DNA from: Bacilli bacterium
Lineage (GTDB): Bacteria > Bacillota_I > Bacilli_A > RF39 > UBA660
DNA length: 35,727 nt
Direction of reading: 5' to 3'
Assembly: GCA_016290195.1 (NCBI GenBank)
Contig: JAEETF010000030.1
Location: forward strand, 1 to 35,727
Part shown: positions 29,056 to 35,727 of the stretch, piece after piece
How positions within the stretch are numbered: position 1 is the stretch's first letter
Layout of the letters: each line of letters opens with the position of its first letter
Made by a program: the position numbers and the translations under genes
The notes under the pieces: generated by a model
Told to the model about the DNA's origin: nothing
The model's database searches: none
The model's input: the letters and a program-made list of their open reading frames with translations, nothing else

Positions 29056-29541
29056 GTGGTGAAAGAGATTGGTCAAAGATTGAAAGAAGCAAGAGAAAGC
29101 ATTGGTATTTCAATTGAAGAGGCTGCAGAAGATTTAAAAACTAGACCATCACAAATAGAAAATATGGAAGCAGGTAATATGGATGCTTTCAAAGATGTAT
29201 TTTATTTAAAATATTTTATTCGTGATTATGCGAAATATTTAGGATTAGATTATGATGATATGGTAGATGAGTTTAATGAATATTTATTTGATTTTACATC
29301 TAAAATATCAGTTGATGACATAAAAAATGCTCGTAAAAAAACATTAAAAGAAGATAAAGAAAAAGAAGAAAAAATTATGTCACCATATACAATAGAAAGA
29401 AAAGGAAGATTTTTTATTCCACTTTGGGTAGTTATTGCATTAATTATTGTTTTAATAGGAGTTGCATTAGTTGTTATTTTTAAACCATTTAGTGGTGGTG
29501 GTACTAAAACAAATAATGAACCAACTAATATAATTAATTAA
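29056..29541 (+). CDS. RodZ-like membrane protein with N-terminal HTH
   Basis: GQRLKEARESIGISIEEAAEDLKTRPSQIENMEAGN HTH, then single TM IPLWVVIALIIVLIGVALVVIF. Confidence 0.85.
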   Translation: MVKEIGQRLKEARESIGISIEEAAEDLKTRPSQIENMEAGNMDAFKDVFYLKYFIRDYAKYLGLDYDDMVDEFNEYLFDFTSKISVDDIKNARKKTLKEDKEKEEKIMSPYTIERKGRFFIPLWVVIALIIVLIGVALVVIFKPFSGGGTKTNNEPTNIIN

Positions 29542-29550
29542 GGAGGATTT

Positions 29551-30156
29551 ATGAATACTTCAAATAAATTAACAATATTTCGTATTTTTTTATCTTTTAT
29601 TATTGTAGCAATATTACTATTACCTTTTGAAGCATTAGGTATTGATTTACCAAAATTATTTGTTAATGAATTAATTGTTATGGATGTAAAATATATAATT
29701 GCAGGTGTATTATTTATTATTGCTTCTATTACAGATTTATTAGATGGATATTTGGCAAGAAAAAATAATTGTGTTACTGATCTTGGGAAAATGCTTGATG
29801 CAATTGCTGATAAGATACTTGTTAATCCAGTATTAGTTATACTTGCTGCAACAGGATTTATTCATCCAATTATACCAGTTGTTATTATTATTCGTGATTA
29901 CTTTGTTAATGGATTTAAAATGCAAGCTGGTAATAAGGGTGATGTAGTATCAGCAATTAGATTAGGCAAAATTAAAACTGTATGTATGATGATTGGAATT
30001 GCTTTAACATTATTATATAATATGCCATTTGAAACTATGAATATTAAGTGTTCTGACTTTTTACTTATAGTAGCAACTGTATTATCAGTAATATCTGCAG
30101 TTCAATATTATAATTTAACAAAAAAATATTTTACAGAAAATAAAAATTTGAATTGA
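29551..30156 (+). CDS. pgsA: CDP-diacylglycerol--glycerol-3-phosphate 3-phosphatidyltransferase
   Basis: CDP-OH-P motif DLLDGYLARKNNCVTDLGKMLDAIADK. Confidence 0.93.
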   Translation: MNTSNKLTIFRIFLSFIIVAILLLPFEALGIDLPKLFVNELIVMDVKYIIAGVLFIIASITDLLDGYLARKNNCVTDLGKMLDAIADKILVNPVLVILAATGFIHPIIPVVIIIRDYFVNGFKMQAGNKGDVVSAIRLGKIKTVCMMIGIALTLLYNMPFETMNIKCSDFLLIVATVLSVISAVQYYNLTKKYFTENKNLN

Positions 30157-30165
30157 AATAATAAC

Positions 30166-30198
30166 GAAAGTTCTATTTTTGAATAGAACTTTTTTTAT
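30166..30198 (+). terminator. Terminator after pgsA
   Basis: AAAGTTCTATTTTTGAATAGAACTTTTTTT. Confidence 0.8.
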
Positions 30199-30226
30199 TT
30201 CTGTAAAAACTTTGTAAAAAAAATAA

Positions 30227-30240
30227 CAAACAAATGTTCG
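30227..30240 (+). promoter_or_regulatory. Candidate LexA (SOS) box upstream of recA
   Basis: CAAACAAATGTTCG, two mismatches to CGAACATATGTTCG. Confidence 0.6.
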
Positions 30241-30249
30241 AATTTAGTA

Positions 30250-30278
30250 TTGACAAGTGAAAAATATTATTATACAAT
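30250..30278 (+). promoter_or_regulatory. recA sigma-A-type promoter
   Basis: TTGACA (30250-30255), 17-bp spacer, TACAAT (30273-30278). Confidence 0.7.
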
Positions 30279-30301
30279 GTTAATGTAGAGGAGGAATTAA
30301 G

Positions 30302-31345
30302 ATGGCTAAAACAACAACTGATAATACATTAAGCCAAGTCCTTGCCGATATTGAAAAACAATTTGGTAAAGGTGCAGTTATGAAATTAGGTGATCATGAA
30401 CATAGAGAAATAGATGTTATTTCCAGTGGATCACTTTCACTTGATATATGCTTAGGAATAGGTGGTTATCCTAAGGGAAGAATTATTGAAATATTTGGAC
30501 CTGAATCTAGTGGTAAAACAACATTTGCCCTTCATGCAATTGCTGAAGCTCAAAAGAAGGGTGGAAGAGCTGCATTTATTGATGCTGAACATTCTCTTGA
30601 TCCACAATATGCTGCAAAATTAGGTGTAAATATTAATGAACTTTTATTATCACAACCTGATAATGGAGAACAAGCTCTTGAAATATGTGAAGCACTTGTA
30701 CGTAGTGGTGCTATAAGTGTTATTGTAATTGATTCTGTTGCTGCGCTTGTTCCACAAGCTGAAATTGAAGGAGAAATGGGAGATTCTCATGTTGGGCTTC
30801 AAGCTAGATTAATGAGTCAAGCACTTCGTAAACTTTCAGGTGTTATTAATAAAACAAATACTATTGCTATTTTTATCAATCAATTACGTGAAAAAGTTGG
30901 TGTAATGTTTGGAAATCCTGAAACTACACCAGGTGGAAGAGCATTAAAATTTTATGCTTCAATTAGACTTGATATCAGAAGAGCTGAACAAATTAAACTT
31001 GGTACTGATATAATTGGTAACAAAGTAGCAGTAAAAGTAGTTAAGAATAAAATGGCACCACCATTTAAGAATTGTGTAGTTGATATTATGTATGGTGAAG
31101 GAGTTTCTAAAGAAGGAGAAATTGTTGATCTTGCTAGTGATATAGGAGTACTTGAAAAAGGTGGATCTTGGTATTCATATAAAGGTGAAAAATTAGGTCA
31201 AGGTAAAGAAAATGTTAAAGAACTTCTAAAGAAAGACAAGAAACTTTGTGACGAACTTGAAAAGAAAATCCGTGATTATCATGATGTCAATGGTAAAAAA
31301 ATTAATGAAGAAATAATTGATGATGAAGAATTACCTGAAGAGTAA
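30302..31345 (+). CDS. recA: Recombinase RecA
   Basis: [92 protein letters not shown]. Confidence 0.98.
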   Translation: MAKTTTDNTLSQVLADIEKQFGKGAVMKLGDHEHREIDVISSGSLSLDICLGIGGYPKGRIIEIFGPESSGKTTFALHAIAEAQKKGGRAAFIDAEHSLDPQYAAKLGVNINELLLSQPDNGEQALEICEALVRSGAISVIVIDSVAALVPQAEIEGEMGDSHVGLQARLMSQALRKLSGVINKTNTIAIFINQLREKVGVMFGNPETTPGGRALKFYASIRLDIRRAEQIKLGTDIIGNKVAVKVVKNKMAPPFKNCVVDIMYGEGVSKEGEIVDLASDIGVLEKGGSWYSYKGEKLGQGKENVKELLKKDKKLCDELEKKIRDYHDVNGKKINEEIIDDEELPEE

Positions 31346-31423
31346 TTCTTTTATCATAAGATAGGTGAAATTTCACCTAATTAAAACTGAAGAAATTTTA
31401 TATATTTTAAAAGATAATTATAC

Positions 31424-31450
31424 TAAGATTAGAAAAATTCTAATCTTTTT
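31424..31450 (+). terminator. Putative terminator
   Basis: AAGATTAGAAAAATTCTAATCTTTTTG. Confidence 0.65.
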
Positions 31451-31475
31451 GTTATAATATAAATAGGTGATAATA

Positions 31476-32168
31476 ATGGGTAATATAATAATAGGTATTG
31501 TTGGAAGACCAAATAAAAATAAAGATGGTATTAATACTATTGATGTTTTTGAAAAAATGAGAAAAGCTGTTATTAAAAATGGTGGTACACCTATAGCTTT
31601 ACTTCCGGTACAAGATGTTGAATATGATGATGTAATACCTAAAGATATATTAGAACTTACTGATATTGAAAAAGAACAATTAAAAAGTATGATTAATTTA
31701 TGTGATGGTATTATTATGCCTGGTGCTAATAAATTATATCAATATGATTTTTATATTTATGGCTATGCATATGAAAAAAATATACCTATTCTTGGAATAT
31801 GTGGTGGTATGCAACTTATGGGTATTTATGATAATAATGGTTCTTCACTTACAGAAATTGATTCTAAAATTAATCATTCAAATAGCTTAGAAAAATATGC
31901 TCATGATGTTTCTGTAGATATGAGTTCACCACTATATAGTATTTTTGGTAAAAGTAGTTTTGCTGTTAATAGTAATCATAGATATATGATGAATAAAGTG
32001 AATGAACTTAAAGTTGCTGCTAGATCTAATGATGGCGTTATAGAATCTGTTTATGCTCCTAAGAAAAAATTTGTTTTAGGTGTACAATGGCATCCTGAAA
32101 AGATGATTGAATATGATGCTAGACAAAATAAAATATTTAAAGCTTTTATTGATGCAGCTAAAAAATAG
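31476..32168 (+). CDS. Class I glutamine amidotransferase (gamma-glutamyl-GABA hydrolase/peptidase C26 family)
   Basis: GIMPGANKLYQYD, ILGICGGMQLMG nucleophile elbow, NSNHRYM, GVQWHPEKM. Confidence 0.9.
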   Translation: MGNIIIGIVGRPNKNKDGINTIDVFEKMRKAVIKNGGTPIALLPVQDVEYDDVIPKDILELTDIEKEQLKSMINLCDGIIMPGANKLYQYDFYIYGYAYEKNIPILGICGGMQLMGIYDNNGSSLTEIDSKINHSNSLEKYAHDVSVDMSSPLYSIFGKSSFAVNSNHRYMMNKVNELKVAARSNDGVIESVYAPKKKFVLGVQWHPEKMIEYDARQNKIFKAFIDAAKK

Positions 32169-32173
32169 ATATA

Positions 32174-32198
32174 GAAAGGTTAATAACCTTTTTTATTT
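32174..32198 (+). terminator. Terminator
   Basis: AAAGGTTAATAACCTTTTTTATTT. Confidence 0.7.
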
Positions 32199-32251
32199 GA
32201 CTAAATGAGCCTTTAGTGATATACTAAGTCGACAAAGGAAGTGGGGAGTTT

Positions 32252-35200
32252 ATGAAAAAGAAAATTAGTTATTTAATATTGTTTCTTGGTTTATTCGTAT
32301 TTTCAAATATGAATAGTGCAAAAGCATTAATATCAGAAACAGATTCTAGGTGCGGAGGATTTTATGTTCAATATCAAACATTAGATGGTAATGCAGCTAG
32401 TGCAAAGTTTATAAAATTAAATGATTATTATACACAACTTGATACGCCAACAAAAGTTGGTTATAAATTTGCAGGCTGGTATTATGATCAAAATTTAACA
32501 CAAAGAGTATATGATACAAGAGCATTATATTTATCAAATAATTATAAAGTTAAATCAAATAATACATGTCCAGTAGTTACTTTGTATGCTAAATGGGAAT
32601 TTAATCAAGATACAAGATATCAAAATTGTAATAATGGTTTTAGATTAATTTATCACTATAATAATCCATTACAAACTGATGAAGATTTATTTGTATCAAA
32701 TAATGGTATTTTTGGTTTAAATATACCAACAAGAGATGGATATACATTTGGTGGTTGGTATTATGATACATATTTTACTCAACCAGTATATGCTAAAAAA
32801 GAAGTAGATCTTGATAGTAGATATAAAATACAAAACTATAATGGTTGTTCAGTTATACATATATATGCTAAATGGAATTCAAATACTAAAACAGAAGAAT
32901 CATGTGGTGGTTTTTATGTTAAATATAATACAATGAATGGTGATCAATTAAATCAAACATTTGTTAGAAGTTATGATTATTATGCAACATTAGCAACTCC
33001 AACAAGAGTAGGATATAATTTTGCGGGTTGGTATTATGATGCTAGCTTAACTCAAAGAGTTAATGATAATCGTGCAGTTTATTTATCAGATAATTATAAA
33101 GTTAAATCTATGTATGAATGTCCTAGTGTAACTTTATATGCAAAATGGGAAGCAGTTACTAAAACAGAAGAATATTGTGGTGGATTTAATGTTAACTATA
33201 ATCCAATGAATGGAAATCAAGTAAAACAAGTATTTATTAAAACAAATGATTCTTATACAACATTTGAGGTACCAACAAGAAGTGGTTATAACTTTGTAGG
33301 TTGGTATTATGATGCAAATTATAATACAAAAGTAAATGTTACAAAGGTAAGTCAATTATCTAATTCATATAAAGTACCAACAAATAATTGTCCAACAGTA
33401 ACATTATATGCAAGATGGGAAAAGGCAAGTGAAACATCATATTATACAGAAGAATATTGTGGTGGATTTAATATAAAATATGATTCAAAGAATGGAAATC
33501 AAATTAAGAAAGTATTTATTAAGTCAAATGATAATGTAACATATTTAGATACTCCAACAAAAAATGGATATAAATTTGCTGGTTGGTATTATGATGATAG
33601 TTATAAAACAAAAGTAGATGTATCAAAAGCAAGTCAGCTTTTAGACTTATATAAATTCCCAAGTAATAGTGACTGTCCAACAGTGCATTTATTTGCTAAA
33701 TGGGAAAAAGTAAGTGAAACATCATATTATACAGAAGAGTATTGTGGTGGATTTAATATAAAATATGATCCAAAGAATGGAAATCAAATTAAGAAAGTAT
33801 TTATTAAGTCAAATGATAATGTAACATATTTAGATACTCCAACAAAAAATGGATATAAATTTGCCGGTTGGTATTATGATGATAGTTATAAAACAAAAGT
33901 AGATGTGTCAAAAGCAAGTCAGCTTTTAGACTTATATAAATTCCCAAGTAATAGTGACTGTCCAACAGTGCATTTATTTGCTAAATGGGAAGAAGAACAA
34001 AAAACAGAAGAATATTGTGGTGGCTTTAATGTAAGATATCAAACATTAGATGGTAGTGCTGTTAAAGAAGTATTTATAAAAACAAATGATTATTATACTA
34101 GTTTAGAAACTCCAACAAGAAGTGGTTATAAATTCTTGGGTTGGTATTATGATATTAATTTCACTAAACCTGTAAATGATTCTAAAGCTGGTAATTTATT
34201 AGACGCTTATAAAACGAAATCAAGTGTAGGTTGCCCAGTAGTTAATATATATGCAAAATGGGAAAAGATAGCTGAAACAATGTATCAAACAGAAGAATCT
34301 TGTGGAGGATTTAGAGTTAGATATCAAACTCTTGATGGAACAAATGTAAAAGAAGGTTTTGTTAAAACAAATGATTATAATTCGACACTTGAAATTCCAA
34401 CAAGAAATGGTTATAAATTCTTAGGATGGTATTATGATATTAATCTAACTAAGAAAGTGGATGTAACAATTGTAAGCGCACTTTCAAGTGATTATAAAGT
34501 TAAGTCAAGTACATCTTGTCCTTTAATTAATATATATGCAAAATGGGAACCAGAACAACAAGAAGTTCATCAAAATCCTAATTGTGGAGGATTTAACGTA
34601 AGATATTACACAAATGATAATAATCTTCCAACAAATACTTTCATAAAATACAATTCTATGACAAATTTATATATTCCTGTAAGAGAAGGATATACATTTG
34701 GAGGATGGTATTATGATGAAGCACTTTTACAATCAGTTACTACTGATAAAGCAATTTATCTATCAAATAATTTCATTATTAATAATGACAGTGTTTGTCC
34801 ATATATAAATTTATATGCTAAATGGTTAAAAAGATATGATTTAAATAATGCTTCAGTATCTATTCCAGAATCGATGACTAATGTTGTAAATATTGAAGTA
34901 AAAAAATATGAAGACCCAAATCAAATTACAACTTTAAGATCATTTAATGAATTAAATAAAGTAAATTATTCAGTTTATGAAATAGATTTATATGATGAAG
35001 GTCAAAATAAAGTACAACCTGATGGAATGGTAAGAATTGAATTTGATATTCCTGCAAATTTAAGAAATACTAAATTAATTGTTTATCGTCTTGAAGGTAG
35101 TGAATTAATCCCATATACAGTAACAGTTATTAATAATAAAGCAACTATTGATACAAATCATTTTAGTACTTATATTCTTGCTGAAAAACAAGAAGCAAGT

Positions 35201-35299
35201 AGTACTGGAGTTAATAAATTATTTGTATTTATTGGAATGGTAGCATTCTTAGTTGCAGTTAGACTTTTACTTATGAAAATAAGAAATAAAATGGCTTAA
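32252..35299 (+). CDS. Secreted/membrane-anchored InlB B-repeat (Flg_new-like) multi-repeat surface protein
   Basis: Signal peptide; nine repeats of ~80-95 aa with core TPTRxGYxFxGWYYD...(C)PxVxLYAKWE; C-terminal TM KLFVFIGMVAFLVAVRLLL + KIRNK. Confidence 0.88.
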   Translation: MKKKISYLILFLGLFVFSNMNSAKALISETDSRCGGFYVQYQTLDGNAASAKFIKLNDYYTQLDTPTKVGYKFAGWYYDQNLTQRVYDTRALYLSNNYKVKSNNTCPVVTLYAKWEFNQDTRYQNCNNGFRLIYHYNNPLQTDEDLFVSNNGIFGLNIPTRDGYTFGGWYYDTYFTQPVYAKKEVDLDSRYKIQNYNGCSVIHIYAKWNSNTKTEESCGGFYVKYNTMNGDQLNQTFVRSYDYYATLATPTRVGYNFAGWYYDASLTQRVNDNRAVYLSDNYKVKSMYECPSVTLYAKWEAVTKTEEYCGGFNVNYNPMNGNQVKQVFIKTNDSYTTFEVPTRSGYNFVGWYYDANYNTKVNVTKVSQLSNSYKVPTNNCPTVTLYARWEKASETSYYTEEYCGGFNIKYDSKNGNQIKKVFIKSNDNVTYLDTPTKNGYKFAGWYYDDSYKTKVDVSKASQLLDLYKFPSNSDCPTVHLFAKWEKVSETSYYTEEYCGGFNIKYDPKNGNQIKKVFIKSNDNVTYLDTPTKNGYKFAGWYYDDSYKTKVDVSKASQLLDLYKFPSNSDCPTVHLFAKWEEEQKTEEYCGGFNVRYQTLDGSAVKEVFIKTNDYYTSLETPTRSGYKFLGWYYDINFTKPVNDSKAGNLLDAYKTKSSVGCPVVNIYAKWEKIAETMYQTEESCGGFRVRYQTLDGTNVKEGFVKTNDYNSTLEIPTRNGYKFLGWYYDINLTKKVDVTIVSALSSDYKVKSSTSCPLINIYAKWEPEQQEVHQNPNCGGFNVRYYTNDNNLPTNTFIKYNSMTNLYIPVREGYTFGGWYYDEALLQSVTTDKAIYLSNNFIINNDSVCPYINLYAKWLKRYDLNNASVSIPESMTNVVNIEVKKYEDPNQITTLRSFNELNKVNYSVYEIDLYDEGQNKVQPDGMVRIEFDIPANLRNTKLIVYRLEGSELIPYTVTVINNKATIDTNHFSTYILAEKQEASSTGVNKLFVFIGMVAFLVAVRLLLMKIRNKMA
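33427..33990 (+). repeat. Near-identical 285-bp tandem duplication (copies from 33427 and 33712)
   Basis: AAGTGAAACATCATATTATACAGAAGA... repeated with only about four substitutions by eye. Confidence 0.93.
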
Positions 35300-35328
35300 A
35301 AATAACACATTTGTGTTATTTTTTTTGA
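35300..35328 (+). terminator. Terminator
   Basis: AAAAATAACACATTTGTGTTATTTTTTTT. Confidence 0.8.
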
Positions 35329-35383
35329 CATTTAATATTTTATTTGTTATTATATAACGCAATTAATGAAAAGAGGCGTTTTT

Positions 35384-35727
35384 ATGAATTATGATGTAAG
35401 AAGAATTGAGAATAATACAATTGATTTTATATCTATATGTAGCTATATTGAAGAAAAAATTAATAGAGAAAATTTATCAAAAAATGGTGGCACATTGAAT
35501 TATTCAAATCTTACATATAGATCAGATATACTATTTGTTGCATATGCCGATGAAACACCAATTGGTTATAATTCAGTAGTAGAATGTGAAAATGGTTATT
35601 ATATTTATCAAATAGCAGTAAAAAAAGAATATCAACAGCAAGGAATAGGAACATCAATGATGAATGAAATAATGGAAGTAGCTAATCAAGAAAATAAAAA
35701 TGTATATGCTCATGTTATGAATTATAA
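35384..35727 (+). CDS. GNAT family N-acetyltransferase (truncated by window end)
   Basis: MNYDVRRIENN..., YIYQIAVKKEYQQQGIGTSMMNEIMEVANQE acetyl-CoA-binding motif; open to window end. Confidence 0.85.
   Translation, partial: MNYDVRRIENNTIDFISICSYIEEKINRENLSKNGGTLNYSNLTYRSDILFVAYADETPIGYNSVVECENGYYIYQIAVKKEYQQQGIGTSMMNEIMEVANQENKNVYAHVMNY

Noticed and set aside
31350-31475. Possible riboswitch or leader before the amidotransferase gene
   Set aside because: Only simple inverted repeats (AGGTGAAATTTCACCT and a terminator-like hairpin) seen; no known riboswitch core identified.
33134-33355. 73-aa minus-strand ORF in repeat protein
   Set aside because: Antisense to conserved repeat coding sequence.
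33427-33990. Direct repeats considered as a CRISPR array
   Set aside because: Units are 285 bp, contiguous, in frame and encode protein modules; no short repeats with unique spacers.

Overview
35.7-kb window of a very AT-rich Firmicutes/Bacilli-type chromosome. Most of it is housekeeping and cell-envelope content. In order: a tRNA-Phe/Arg/Pro cluster; a metallophosphoesterase; a flavoprotein pair; tRNA-Cys; an LCP protein with PASTA-like C-terminus; an LtaS-like sulfatase; an HD-GYP operon; prfB with a programmed frameshift; YitT; ftsEX; yabG-veg-spoVG-yunB; a DUF4015-type glycosidase; murT-gatD; ylbM/tmcAL; yceD-rpmF; an orphan pseudopilin; an FtsW/RodA protein; an EIIB-like protein; a histidine kinase; PBP1A-recU; gpsB; rnpB; a RodZ-like HTH protein; pgsA; recA; a class I amidotransferase; a nine-repeat surface protein; and a truncated GNAT gene. 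No prophage, CRISPR array or intact mobile element is visible. The most notable items are: (i) the 1015-aa nine-repeat surface protein, in which every repeat carries one Cys pair and one unit has been recently duplicated (285 bp, almost identical); (ii) a membrane-anchored EIIB-like domain that appears to lack the catalytic Cys; (iii) the LCP-PASTA fusion; (iv) a decayed PD-(D/E)XK/Rpn-type remnant; (v) a LexA-box-like site upstream of recA; (vi) an uncharacterised partner gene overlapping the HD-GYP gene. All family assignments come from reading motifs; no database search was run.
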